From Pseudomonadota bacterium (GTDB taxonomy: Bacteria > Pseudomonadota > Gammaproteobacteria > Burkholderiales > Ferrovaceae), in NCBI GenBank assembly GCA_021811145.1, contig JAJZPN010000007.1:16249-80248 (forward strand): a DNA stretch of 64,000 nucleotides, given 5' to 3'. Position 1 is the first letter of the stretch. Each line of letters begins with the position of its first letter. The position numbers and the translations under genes were made by a program. The notes beneath the pieces were generated by a model, which searched no databases, was not told the origin of the DNA, and worked only from the letters and a program-made list of their open reading frames with translations. Positions 29,161-38,608 of the stretch are shown in pieces.

Positions 29161-30381
29161 TCAAGCCTCTTTTTCTATAAATGACTTAATGGTTGGATAA
29201 ACCATTTCTCTAAAACGACGTCCACTAAAAATTCCATAATGTCCAACATCTTTGGCAAGTAATGACTCGCGTTGTTTCTCAGGAATATTAGCGCATAACA
29301 CTTGAGCGGCCATGGTTTGTCCATTACCTGATATATCATCTAATTCACCCTCAACTGTTAATAAAGCAGTTTTAGTAATAGCGTCAGGGCGAACAAGCTC
29401 ACCGCAAGAAACAAGCGTACCTTCAGCTAGAGCGTGACGATGAAAAACACGATCGAGAGTTTCTAAATAATATTCCGCGGGTAAATCCATAACGGCATTA
29501 TATTCATCATAAAAATTACGGTGAACATTAGCGCTCTCTCCATCACCACGAACCAGTTGATAAAAGAAATCACGATGCGAATTAATGTGTCTTCCTGGAT
29601 TCATAGCCACAAAACCTGCGTGTTGTAGAAACCCTGGATAAACTTGTCTTAGATAACCTGGATATTTCACAGGGACTCGATAAATTACTCTACTCTCAAA
29701 CCAGGATAATGGGTGGGATTTTGCAAAATTATTAACGGTAGTAGGGTTTTTACGTGTATCAATTGGACCACCCATCATAATCATTGATTTCGGCACCAGA
29801 GGATCTTGATGAGCTGACATTAAAGATACCGCCACCAATACCGGTACTGTTGGTTGGCACACTGAAACGACATGTAAATCTGGGCCAATAAAACGTATAA
29901 AATCTTGTACGTATTTAACGTAATCATCAAAATGAAAAGCACCAAAAGACAAAGGAACCAACTTGGCGTCCACCCAATCTGTCACCCAAACTTCAAAATC
30001 TTTAACGAAAGATCGAACTGTATCCCGTAATAAAGTAGCGTAATGACCAGATAAGGGAGCAACAATTAATACCTTAGGTTGAGCTATATTCAAACCTTCT
30101 TTACTAAAGCGTTTAAGATGACAAAAAGGGTTTTCTAAAACTGTTTCTTCTAAAACTGCGTAGGGTTTTTCATCTATTTCAGTAAAATCTATACCGAAGG
30201 CGGGTTTTTCGTAACGTTGAGTGGTTCGTAAGAAAACTTCAGAACCTGCTGCCACGACACGTCCCATTGGCGTATAGCTTAGTGGACTATATGGACTACC
30301 ATAGAGTTGAGCAGCAGTTTTTGCCCATGCTCGTAATGAGGAGAAAGAAGCATGTTGTAATTCGTGCAACTCGTATAGCAT
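29161..30381 (-). CDS. phaZ: Intracellular poly(3-hydroxybutyrate) depolymerase
   Basis: Degrades stored native PHB granules. The 406-residue protein has the intracellular PhaZ layout, with the lipase-box-like VSVCQPTVPVL putting a catalytic Cys at C175 instead of Ser, as in Ralstonia PhaZa1. LIVAPLSGHYATLLR, DWVDAKLVPL, MGGPIDTRKNPT and a late GHYGIFSGRRFR (likely His) are also family features. It has no signal peptide, consistent with cytoplasmic granules. It is first of a two-gene unit with the phaM-like gene and is divergent from pip across 110 bases; AGGGGA precedes the ATG. Confidence 0.93.
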   Translation of the reverse strand: MLYELHELQHASFSSLRAWAKTAAQLYGSPYSPLSYTPMGRVVAAGSEVFLRTTQRYEKPAFGIDFTEIDEKPYAVLEETVLENPFCHLKRFSKEGLNIAQPKVLIVAPLSGHYATLLRDTVRSFVKDFEVWVTDWVDAKLVPLSFGAFHFDDYVKYVQDFIRFIGPDLHVVSVCQPTVPVLVAVSLMSAHQDPLVPKSMIMMGGPIDTRKNPTTVNNFAKSHPLSWFESRVIYRVPVKYPGYLRQVYPGFLQHAGFVAMNPGRHINSHRDFFYQLVRGDGESANVHRNFYDEYNAVMDLPAEYYLETLDRVFHRHALAEGTLVSCGELVRPDAITKTALLTVEGELDDISGNGQTMAAQVLCANIPEKQRESLLAKDVGHYGIFSGRRFREMVYPTIKSFIEKEA

Positions 30382-30491
30382 AGATTTTCCCCTATGTAAT
30401 AATGTTTACTAGATTACCACTGTTGCCATGCAATATTCTAGCAATCAGGTAAACTTCTCACATGATTAATTTTTAGACTAATTTTAAAGTT

Positions 30492-31442
30492 ATGCGGACA
30501 TACTCTTTATTCCCCCCTATCGAACCCTTTGCAAAGGGACGTTTGGCTGTTGGTAATATTCACGAATTATATTGGGAACAATCAGGTAACCCGAATGGTA
30601 TTCCTGTTGTGTTTTTACATGGTGGGCCAGGTGCTGGTGCAGGACCTATGCATAGACAGTTTTTTGATCCCGCCATGTATCGTATAGTCATTTTTGATCA
30701 ACGCGGTGCAGGACGATCCACACCATTGGGAGAAACAAGACAAAATACCACGCCTTTGTTGATTCAAGATATGGAACAACTACGCCAACTATTAGGTATT
30801 GAAAAATGGCTTGTATTTGGTGGATCATGGGGAAGTACACTTGCATTAGCTTATGCAGAAAGCCACCCTGAGCGTTGTTTAGGCTTGATTCTACGTGGTA
30901 TTTTTCTATGTCGAAAAAGTGAAATTGACTGGTTTTTATATGGAATTAAAGCGATATTTCCAGAGGCATGGCGCGAGTTTACTAACTATATTCCTGAGTC
31001 TGAGAGAGATAACCTACTGGTTGCCTATCAACAACGATTACAACACCCTGACCCTAAAATACATCTTGAGGCTGCGCGTCGTTGGAGCGCTTTTGAGGGT
31101 TCATGCTCCACACTGCTGCCTAATCCTTCCCTAGTAAGTCATTTTGGCAGTCATGCAGTATCCTTAGGATTAGCACGTATTGAAGCTCATTACTTTACTA
31201 ATGATATTTTTCTACCAGAAAATAGCTTACTAAATAATATCCATCGTATTCGCCATTTACCGGCAACTATTATTCAAGGTCGTTATGATGGTGTCTGTCC
31301 GATTATTACAGCAGATGAACTTCATCAGGCATGGCCTGAAGCCACATATCAGATTATTCCGGATGCAGGCCATTCAGCTTTTGAACCCGGCATACTGAGT
31401 GCTTTGGTAGCGGCAACAGAAAATTTTAAGCGTTATTTTTAA
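30492..31442 (+). CDS. pip: Proline iminopeptidase
   Basis: Alpha/beta hydrolase of peptidase family S33 that removes N-terminal proline from peptides. HGGPGAG (43-49) is the oxyanion motif, DQRGAGRSTP follows, and the nucleophile S112 lies in GGSWGSTLA; Asp and His are expected in QGRYDGVCP and DAGHSAFE. It has 316 residues. It is transcribed alone between phaZ (divergent) and nudL (convergent, stops interlocked in TTAA at 31439-31442). Confidence 0.95.
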   Translation: MRTYSLFPPIEPFAKGRLAVGNIHELYWEQSGNPNGIPVVFLHGGPGAGAGPMHRQFFDPAMYRIVIFDQRGAGRSTPLGETRQNTTPLLIQDMEQLRQLLGIEKWLVFGGSWGSTLALAYAESHPERCLGLILRGIFLCRKSEIDWFLYGIKAIFPEAWREFTNYIPESERDNLLVAYQQRLQHPDPKIHLEAARRWSAFEGSCSTLLPNPSLVSHFGSHAVSLGLARIEAHYFTNDIFLPENSLLNNIHRIRHLPATIIQGRYDGVCPIITADELHQAWPEATYQIIPDAGHSAFEPGILSALVAATENFKRYF

Positions 31443-32089
31443 GATTTTGAGTATAGGGTGTGATAGAGGTCAACTAACATACCGGCTGTCGCACCCCAAA
31501 TGGTTTTTTCTTGGTACTCAAATACGTAATAGCGACGTTGACGCCCTTCGAATTCATCCTGTTTGAGATGATGACGCTGTGGGTCAAAAAAGAAACTCAG
31601 TGGTACTTCAAAAATGTGATCAACTTCAAAAGGATCAGGAGTTAAAGATATAGGTGGATTAACCCAACCCACCCATGGACTTACCTTAAATCCTGATGGA
31701 ATAAAATATTCTTTCAGGGAACCCAGTATTTCAATTTTATCTCGACCAAGACCGATTTCTTCTTCCGTCTCTCTTAAGGCAGTTATTTGTGTATTGGTGT
31801 CCTCAGGATCAATTCGCCCTCCCGGAAAACTCACCTGCCCTGCATGATTATATAAATGAGAAGCTCGCTGTGTTAATAGTACTTGGATGCCTTCAGGCTT
31901 ATTAACTAATGGAATGAGTACAGCAGCAGGCACTGCTTGTTGCATCTCTTTGTCCGTCATCATTATACGACCATCAAAATAGGTCATGACCTGATTATCA
32001 ACTAATTGTCTTTTAATCCATGCCTTCAAAGTTGAAGGATCGTATTGGTTTCCTTCTAATGGTAAGTGAGAAGCATGAACAGATATCAT
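31439..32089 (-). CDS. nudL: CoA pyrophosphatase, NUDIX family (NudL-like)
   Basis: NUDIX hydrolase that splits CoA or its derivatives to 4'-phosphopantetheine and 3',5'-ADP. The CoA-type motif LLTQRASHLYNHAGQVSFPGG (in two parts: LLTQRASHLYNHAG, then QVSFPGG) precedes the NUDIX box GGRIDPEDTNTQITALRETEEEIG, read here as GGRID and RETEEEIG; the spacing is two residues longer than the canonical box, as in NudL proteins. It has 216 residues. It begins two bases before the PPi-PFK stop region, so it probably ends the long exbB-to-pfp transcript. Confidence 0.88.
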   Translation of the reverse strand: MISVHASHLPLEGNQYDPSTLKAWIKRQLVDNQVMTYFDGRIMMTDKEMQQAVPAAVLIPLVNKPEGIQVLLTQRASHLYNHAGQVSFPGGRIDPEDTNTQITALRETEEEIGLGRDKIEILGSLKEYFIPSGFKVSPWVGWVNPPISLTPDPFEVDHIFEVPLSFFFDPQRHHLKQDEFEGRQRRYYVFEYQEKTIWGATAGMLVDLYHTLYSKS

Positions 32090-32091
32090 TG

Positions 32092-33366
32092 TTAACGTGG
32101 ATTAAATCGTGTTTTTAGTTTTTTAGGTACTGCCTTATTTTTCAGAATAACGTACTGAGGTAAGCCATTTTCATAGGGGGGGTAATCCTCACCTTCAATG
32201 AGCGGAGAAAGGTATCGTCTAGCCTGCGCAGTAATACCAAATCCATCACGACTAATAAAACTTTTAGGCAGCATTTTTTCTTGATTAGCAACTTTTTCTA
32301 GCGGCGCCATTCCGATTTGCCAACGATAGGGCTCATCACTGATACGCTCAATCACAGGCATCACTGCAGTATGTCCTTTTAGAGCAAATTGAACAGCTGC
32401 CTTGCCCACGGCATAAGCCTGTTCAACATCAGTTTTTGACGCTAGATGTCTTGCTGCTCTTTGCAAATAGTCAGCAACCGCCCAGTGATATTTATAACCT
32501 AATTTTTCTCTAATTAAGTTGGCAATAACGGGAGCTACTCCACCTAGTTGTGCGTGACCAAAGGCATCTTTAAGACCGCTCTCAGAGAGAAACTTGCCCT
32601 CTTGGTTACGTAACCCCTCAGAAACACCAATCACACAATAACCATATTGCTCAACACAGTCTTTAACTCGTTGCAAAAATTCTGTTGGATTAAAAGGGAC
32701 TTCAGGAAAAAGTAATAAGTGCGGTGGTTGACCCTTGGCCTCAGAGGCTAAACCACAAGCCGCTGTAATCCATCCTGCGTGACGGCCCATTACCTCTAAT
32801 ATAAATACCTTAGTAGAAGTTCTTGCCATTGAAGCCACATCAAACCCCGCCTCACGTATGGAGGTGGCTACATATTTGGCCACAGAACCAAAACCTGGAC
32901 AACAATCCGTTAAGGGCAAATCATTATCAACCGTTTTTGGAATACCCACACACACCAAAGGATAATCCATTTCTTTGGCCATAAGTGAGACTTTATGAGT
33001 GGTATCTTGCGAATCCCCACCGCCGTTATAAAAAAAGTAACCTATCTGATGAGCTTTGAATACTTCGATCAATCGTTGATAAGAAGCTTTATCTTGTTCA
33101 AGACTTTTTAGTTTAAATCGCGCTGAGCCAAAGGCTCCCGAAGGTGTATGTTTTAGAGCTCGAATAGCCTCAACAGTCTCAAAACTGGTATCAATTAAAT
33201 CCTCTTCGAGTGCCCCCAAAATACCATGGCGTCCGCACAACACTTTACCGATTTTGGCTGGATATCGTCGCGCCGTTTCAATCACACCACAAGCACTGGC
33301 ATTAATTACTGCCGTAACACCACCTGATTGAGCGTAAAAGGCATTCATTGGAGGTTTTTTCATCAT
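32092..33366 (-). CDS. pfp: 6-phosphofructokinase, pyrophosphate-dependent type
   Basis: Phosphorylates fructose 6-phosphate; the active-site residues favour pyrophosphate as donor. ATP enzymes have Gly at the two key positions (GGDGS, PGTIDND); here they are D118 in GGGDS and K144 in PKTVDND, the PPi signature. PPi use makes the step reversible. AQSGGVTAVINAS at the N-terminus and EVMGRHAGW are normal PFK features. It has 424 residues. It lies 10 bases downstream of adk, in the run from exbB. Confidence 0.9.
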   Translation of the reverse strand: MMKKPPMNAFYAQSGGVTAVINASACGVIETARRYPAKIGKVLCGRHGILGALEEDLIDTSFETVEAIRALKHTPSGAFGSARFKLKSLEQDKASYQRLIEVFKAHQIGYFFYNGGGDSQDTTHKVSLMAKEMDYPLVCVGIPKTVDNDLPLTDCCPGFGSVAKYVATSIREAGFDVASMARTSTKVFILEVMGRHAGWITAACGLASEAKGQPPHLLLFPEVPFNPTEFLQRVKDCVEQYGYCVIGVSEGLRNQEGKFLSESGLKDAFGHAQLGGVAPVIANLIREKLGYKYHWAVADYLQRAARHLASKTDVEQAYAVGKAAVQFALKGHTAVMPVIERISDEPYRWQIGMAPLEKVANQEKMLPKSFISRDGFGITAQARRYLSPLIEGEDYPPYENGLPQYVILKNKAVPKKLKTRFNPR

Positions 33367-33376
33367 TGATATCCTA

Positions 33377-34051
<675 letters not shown>

Positions 34052-34819
34052 CTAATTTGTTTCGTGTGTTTCAAACCAGTGCCGCACACGTTGTAAATCT
34101 TCAACAGTATCCACTCCGGGTAAGGGAGCTTGATCTGTAATTTCCATAGCTATTTTAAAGCCATACCATAACACCCTTAACTGCTCTAAACTTTCCGTTG
34201 TCTCCAAAGCCACTGGAGTTAACTGCTTGTAATGTTTCAAAAAATCAGCACGATAGGCGTATAACCCCATATGATGCCATGCTTTCATGGTATTGGGCAG
34301 CGTCTTATTTTGACTGTCGCGGTTAAACGGTATAGCGGAACGACTAAAATAAAGTGCTTCTTGTTGCTGATTTAATACCACTTTTACCACGTTAGGATTG
34401 GTGAAATGAGCGAAATCCGTAATTGGGTAACAAGCACTACTCATGACACAGTCAGGACTACTCACCAATCTTTCAACTACTTTTGCAATAACATGGCCGT
34501 CTATAAGTGGCTCATCCCCTTGCACATTAACAACCACTTGATGATCTTCAAGCTGAAGAATATCAACAGCTTCAGCCAACCGATCTGTCCCAGACAGATG
34601 ATCGACACGAGTCATCACAAACTCAAAACCATATTCATTTGCAGCTTGAGCTATATCCACATGATCAGTGGCAATCACAACTCGTTGTGCCCCACTTTCA
34701 CGTGCTCGTAGGGCACTGTGTATGACTAAAGGATAGGAGCCAATCATAGCCAAGGCTTTGCGTGGCAATCTCGTTGATTGCATACGTGCAGGTACAATAG
34801 CTACAAAATTCTGCGACAC
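34052..34819 (-). CDS. kdsB: 3-deoxy-manno-octulosonate cytidylyltransferase
   Basis: Activates Kdo to CMP-Kdo for LPS inner-core assembly in the cytoplasm. N-terminal IVPARMQSTRLPRKAL (8-23), then VVNVQGDEPLI, RSAIPFNRD, HMGLYAYRADFL and ETTESLEQLR are strong KdsB signatures. It has 255 residues. Its ATG overlaps the stop of the small ycaR-like gene by one base (34819), so translation is coupled. Confidence 0.97.
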   Translation of the reverse strand: MSQNFVAIVPARMQSTRLPRKALAMIGSYPLVIHSALRARESGAQRVVIATDHVDIAQAANEYGFEFVMTRVDHLSGTDRLAEAVDILQLEDHQVVVNVQGDEPLIDGHVIAKVVERLVSSPDCVMSSACYPITDFAHFTNPNVVKVVLNQQQEALYFSRSAIPFNRDSQNKTLPNTMKAWHHMGLYAYRADFLKHYKQLTPVALETTESLEQLRVLWYGFKIAMEITDQAPLPGVDTVEDLQRVRHWFETHETN

Positions 34820-35001
34820 TATTTTATTTCCTCATCAGTTGGAATCTCTCTTGCTTCTTGCTGCAACATAACTGGGATATCCTCTTTTATAGGATAAGCA
34901 AGGCGACATGGGGCACAGATTAACTCATCTTTACCGCTCTTTTTAATTAATGGTCCTTTACATAACGGACACACCAAAATTTCTAATAATTTAGAATCCA
35001 T
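34819..35001 (-). CDS. ycaR: Trm112-family zinc-binding protein (YcaR-like)
   Basis: A 60-residue protein with two Cys pairs: [10 protein letters not shown] (13-22 approx.) and [10 protein letters not shown], the Trm112/YcaR zinc-ribbon, then [11 protein letters not shown]. Eukaryotic Trm112 activates methyltransferases; the bacterial role is not settled, though the lpxK-ycaR-kdsB position is strongly conserved and suggests a link with LPS synthesis. The start overlaps the lpxK end by 11 bases, and its stop overlaps the kdsB start. Confidence 0.93.
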   Translation of the reverse strand: MDSKLLEILVCPLCKGPLIKKSGKDELICAPCRLAYPIKEDIPVMLQQEAREIPTDEEIK

Positions 35002-36007
35002 TTTTCTCTCTCAAATGGGTTAGCTTCATTGCCAACCATTGATAAAACTGCTCGTTTAATTGGGCGCTAATTTTAAGCATCCACGCATCTTCTGGAGCAA
35101 ACAAATGACATTTTATCCCATCTTTTTCTGTCATTAATATTTTCTCATTTAACCACTCTTTAAAATCGTTTTCTTGATAATGGTAGTGATCTTCGAAAAT
35201 TCGGGTTTCCAGAGGAACAATCCCTAAAGATGCCAAGGTATTTAAAAAACGCTGCGGGTTGCCAATAGCGCACATGGCGATACATCGCTCACCAGAAAAG
35301 GCATTGATTGGTTGGTGTATATGAGGATTTTTTATATTAATCCATACTTCAGGATGCAATGTCATATTAAATTGTGGTTGTATTTGGGACAAATACCTCT
35401 CATTTGATCCATTTACAACCACAGCATCAACTGTGGATATACGGCTTTGTGGTTCTCGTAAAGGCCCCGCAGGGAGTAAGTAGTTATTACCTAAGCCACG
35501 TTGACCATCAACAACAAGAATTTCTAGATCACGCTGTAACGCATAGTGTTGTAGTCCATCATCCGAAAGTAGAATGTTTATCTCAGGGTGCTTTTTAAGC
35601 AATTCAACACCGGCTTGATAGCGATTTTTCCCAATTGCAACTGGAACTTGGGCTTTTTTAAAAACAAGTAATGGCTCATCTCCAACTAAAAATGGACCAT
35701 CTTCATTACTCACAACATGTACTTGATTTATTTGACCTCTGTAACCACGTGAAATAACCCCAGGCCGATATCCTTGAGTTTTCAGCCAATCACATAAAGC
35801 AATTACTAGTGGAGTTTTCCCAGTACCACCAACCGTAATATTGCCAACCACTATAACGGGGACTGGGAGAGAAAAAACAGGTAAAAGATGTGTTTTATAA
35901 AGCCATCGTCTTATGGTAATAAGCAAAAAAAACAATCCACTGAAGGGGACTAAAAACCAGCTTACGTATTGACTGTACCACTTATTGATTATCTTCTGGC
36001 CTACCAT
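34991..36007 (-). CDS. lpxK: Tetraacyldisaccharide 4'-kinase
   Basis: Phosphorylates the 4' position of lipid A disaccharide to lipid IVA at the inner-membrane surface. An N-terminal membrane helix (about 14-32) is followed by Walker [16 protein letters not shown] (about 52-66), VISRGYRG and LSDDGLQH. It has 338 residues. It starts one base after exbD ends and overlaps ycaR by 11 bases, in the conserved exbB-exbD-lpxK-ycaR-kdsB-adk string. Confidence 0.96.
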   Translation of the reverse strand: MVGQKIINKWYSQYVSWFLVPFSGLFFLLITIRRWLYKTHLLPVFSLPVPVIVVGNITVGGTGKTPLVIALCDWLKTQGYRPGVISRGYRGQINQVHVVSNEDGPFLVGDEPLLVFKKAQVPVAIGKNRYQAGVELLKKHPEINILLSDDGLQHYALQRDLEILVVDGQRGLGNNYLLPAGPLREPQSRISTVDAVVVNGSNERYLSQIQPQFNMTLHPEVWINIKNPHIHQPINAFSGERCIAMCAIGNPQRFLNTLASLGIVPLETRIFEDHYHYQENDFKEWLNEKILMTEKDGIKCHLFAPEDAWMLKISAQLNEQFYQWLAMKLTHLREKNGF

Positions 36008-36008
36008 A

Positions 36009-36428
36009 TCAATGATTAGAATCCTCAGTAACCAAAGTAAAGTGATTAAACCCTATTTGCTGAAAATCACTGACTACCTCCATCACTTGTCCATGCGACA
36101 GATTTTTATCTGCACGAATAACGATGTAGGTGTCAGACTTATTTGTTAAATGATCGGCAACCAGAGTCGTTAATTGAGAAAGGTTATTTGACCAAATATG
36201 GTGGTTCACACTGACTTTTCCTTGTTGATCCATATCGACTTCAATAACTTGATCTTTGGTTAATTCATTATTTTTATTACTACCACTGGGTAGATTAATA
36301 TTTAATCCACGTTGATGTATGAAAGTGCTAGATACCATTAAAAAAATCAATATAACCAACAGGATATCAATCATTGGAATCAAATTAATTTCGGGATCCT
36401 CCCGACGTTGGCCTCTACGAAAGTCCAT
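36009..36428 (-). CDS. exbD: ExbD/TolR-family proton-channel component
   Basis: Inner-membrane protein with one membrane helix and a periplasmic domain; with ExbB it harvests proton motive force for TonB- or Tol-type outer-membrane work. Starting at ATG 36428 (MDFRRGQRRE) gives 139 residues; the longer frame to 36500 would run 86 bases into exbB and add an implausible N-terminus. The membrane helix (about 18-37, INLIPMIDILLVILIFLMVSS) carries the conserved channel Asp in PMIDILL. It overlaps exbB by 14 bases. No tonB is in the window. Confidence 0.92.
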   Translation of the reverse strand: MDFRRGQRREDPEINLIPMIDILLVILIFLMVSSTFIHQRGLNINLPSGSNKNNELTKDQVIEVDMDQQGKVSVNHHIWSNNLSQLTTLVADHLTNKSDTYIVIRADKNLSHGQVMEVVSDFQQIGFNHFTLVTEDSNH

Positions 36429-37029
36429 GATCTTGATTAAGAGTGAGTTCATCCACAAGCTGGATGGCTTGCTGTTCCATTTCAACAGCAAAAACGTCAA
36501 TACGAGAGCGGAAAAAACGATAAAAAATCATACTAGGAATCGCTACAATCAATCCCAACGCCGTATTATACAAAGCAACAGAGATGCCTCGTGCGAGCTG
36601 ATCTGCGTGCGAGGCTATGGAGTTGTCTTGACCAAATAAAATAATCATACCCACTACAGTTCCTAATAAACCTAATAGTGGACTAACTGTAGCGATAGTA
36701 CCTAGAGCAGGTAGGTTTTTTTCTAAACGAACCACCATACTCCTCCCTCGTTCTTCTATCGCCTCTTTCATAAGCTCCCTACTTGACTGACGATACTTAA
36801 TAGCAGTTGCCAGTACTGCTCCTAATGCTGAAGATTGGGCGATACTATTTAACTTATCCGCACTTAACCCACTTGATCTTTCTAATTGGATCATCTCCTC
36901 AAGCAATCCTTTAGGACAGACTAAAGTAGCTCTCAATGCTAGTGCTCGATCGATAATAATAGCTAGACTAATTACCGAGGCAATCAATAACAATAAACTA
37001 GGCCAGCCGGCTTCACTTAATAATTGCAT
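36415..37029 (-). CDS. exbB: ExbB/TolQ-family proton-channel component
   Basis: MotA/TolQ/ExbB-type membrane protein (204 residues). Three membrane segments are visible: about 10-29, 112-136 and 150-172, the last two in the LGTIATVSPLLGLLGTVVGM and ALYNTALGLIVAIPSM signatures of the family. It is the first gene of the run exbB-exbD-lpxK-ycaR-kdsB-adk-pfp-nudL. Its partner here is ExbD; whether it serves TonB, Tol or envelope lipid transport cannot be read. It is divergent from xseA across the largest gap of the window. Confidence 0.93.
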   Translation of the reverse strand: MQLLSEAGWPSLLLLIASVISLAIIIDRALALRATLVCPKGLLEEMIQLERSSGLSADKLNSIAQSSALGAVLATAIKYRQSSRELMKEAIEERGRSMVVRLEKNLPALGTIATVSPLLGLLGTVVGMIILFGQDNSIASHADQLARGISVALYNTALGLIVAIPSMIFYRFFRSRIDVFAVEMEQQAIQLVDELTLNQDHGLS

Positions 37030-37279
37030 TACACACCTAAAACTATAAGGATAAAATATACCAATAGTTTAATAGATTAAGTTCCTCTTGGCGACGAATT
37101 AAAGTTGTCCACAAATTCTGTGGATAAGTTTGTGAACAGTTTTTATAAAACCTATTTAACCCATTAATAAATAATGTTTTTTTCTGAGGCGAGTAAAATT
37201 TAAACAATCTAAATTTATGCGTTTTAAGCTTGACTTTATTAAAATTTCCACAATCCTAATAACTGTAACGATTTATTAA
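37030..37279. other. 250-base AT-rich divergent intergenic region (exbB / xseA)
   Basis: The longest non-coding stretch in the window. It holds promoters for exbB (minus) and xseA (plus), though none stands out clearly; TTGACT at about 37231 could be an xseA -35. An inverted repeat AAACTAT (37040-37046) / ATAGTTT (37064-37070) lies near the exbB start. A compact set of DnaA-box-like sequences occupies 37105-37139, followed by about 110 bases very rich in A and T, with another weaker box at 37244-37252. No tRNA or small ORF is visible. Confidence 0.7.
37105..37139. promoter_or_regulatory. Cluster of DnaA-box-like sites
   Basis: TTGTCCACA (37105-37113) has one mismatch to TTATCCACA, and TGTGGATAA (37119-37127) is an exact match on the opposite strand, so the two face each other 5 bases apart. 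TGTGAACAG (37131-37139) is a third, weaker inverted copy. This is the only exact TTATCCACA or complement I noticed in the 64 kb. It could be a DnaA-controlled operator, a DnaA-titration site or part of a replication origin. Confidence 0.5.
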
Positions 37280-38608
37280 ATGGTCCCTATTATTAATACT
37301 ACTTTCGACGGCATTTCCCCACAAACAGCCCAACAATCCGAGGTTGTAATAAGTGTTTCAGACTTTACAAATCGATTACAGCGTTTGTTGGAAACGGCTA
37401 TACCCATGATTTGGATTCAAGGAGAAATTTCAAACTTTACCGCAGCAAGTTCCGGACACTGGTATTTTCAAATTAAAGACGAACGTGCACAAATTAGTTG
37501 TGTGATGTTTCGTTTTAAAAATCAAAAGGTGGATTGGCTTCCTGAAAACGGGATGGCAGTTGAGTTACGAGGTACCACGTCATATTACGGACCAGGTGGA
37601 AAAACTCAGATAACTATTGAAAATATGCGTCAAGCAGGTTTAGGTAGGCTATACGAGGCGTTTAATGCTCTAAAAAATAAATTAGATAAAGAAAGTTTAT
37701 TCGATCAATCAATAAAAAAACCACTTCCTACTCACCCAAAGGTAATTGGCATCATCACGTCACCCATGGCAGCTGCTCTACAAGATGTGTTAACCACTCT
37801 TAAACGACGAGCTCCTGACATTTCTATAATCATTTACCCTACCCGCGTTCAAGGGCAAGGAGCCTCTGATGAAATTGCCGAGGCGATCACTGTTGCTAAT
37901 TATCGTAACGAATGTGATGTTGTTATACTCTGCCGTGGAGGAGGCAGTATTGAAGATTTATGGGCCTATAATGAAGAAAACGTAGCCCGAGCCATCTCAC
38001 GTTCACAGTTACCAATCATCAGTGGCGTAGGCCATGAAACTGATTTTACAATTGCAGATTTTGTTGCTGATTGTAGAGCACCCACACCAACTGCAGCTGC
38101 AGAACTCGTTAGCCCAGACCGACCTCAATTAAAGAAACAACTCATCCAAAGCCAATTACGCCTTAATCAATTAATACAACGTATTGTTGAGCGGGAGACA
38201 ATGAGATTTGATCAACTTCGTGACAAGTTACCTAGTACCTTAAGAATGTGGTTAAAACAACAAGTTGTCTTTCTCTCAAGCCTACAACAAAGACTAGTTC
38301 ATCCAGGTCAGCGTATTCATCATCAAATCAATCATGTTAATCAAATAAGCATTAGATTAAACTTGGCCAAACAGAGGTTACTTGAGCGTCATCAAATAAA
38401 ACTAAAAAACATAGACCAATCACTTCATTATCTTAACCCGCAGAATGTCATGGCCAGGGGGTTTGCCATTGTCCGTAATCAACATGGAAACATATTGAGT
38501 CGTGCAGAGGACACGCGTGTGAATGATCCACTTTCAATTCAATTTAACCAAGGTGAGTTAAACGTACTCGTGACCCAGATAAAAGAAAATATTAATAGTG
38601 ACGATTAA
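37280..38608 (+). CDS. xseA: Exodeoxyribonuclease VII large subunit
   Basis: Large subunit of the ATP-independent single-strand exonuclease used in mismatch repair and DNA damage processing. N-terminal OB-fold (WIQGEISNFTAASSGHWYFQ in two parts, about 43-65), then the catalytic domain with GIITSPMAAALQDVLTTL, CRGGGSIEDLWAYNEE, SGVGHETDFTIADFVAD and RAPTPTAAAE, then a long coiled coil and NPQNVMARGFAIV near the C-terminus. It has 442 residues. Its small subunit xseB is not in the window. The 3' end overlaps the convergent miaA by 17 bases. Confidence 0.96.
   Translation: MVPIINTTFDGISPQTAQQSEVVISVSDFTNRLQRLLETAIPMIWIQGEISNFTAASSGHWYFQIKDERAQISCVMFRFKNQKVDWLPENGMAVELRGTTSYYGPGGKTQITIENMRQAGLGRLYEAFNALKNKLDKESLFDQSIKKPLPTHPKVIGIITSPMAAALQDVLTTLKRRAPDISIIIYPTRVQGQGASDEIAEAITVANYRNECDVVILCRGGGSIEDLWAYNEENVARAISRSQLPIISGVGHETDFTIADFVADCRAPTPTAAAELVSPDRPQLKKQLIQSQLRLNQLIQRIVERETMRFDQLRDKLPSTLRMWLKQQVVFLSSLQQRLVHPGQRIHHQINHVNQISIRLNLAKQRLLERHQIKLKNIDQSLHYLNPQNVMARGFAIVRNQHGNILSRAEDTRVNDPLSIQFNQGELNVLVTQIKENINSDD

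Noticed and set aside
30423..30444. TTGC...GCAA dyad in the phaZ-pip gap as a possible PhaR operator
   Set aside because: Only the outer four bases match symmetrically and the AATATT core has a different centre; I cannot recall the PhaR site well enough to claim it.
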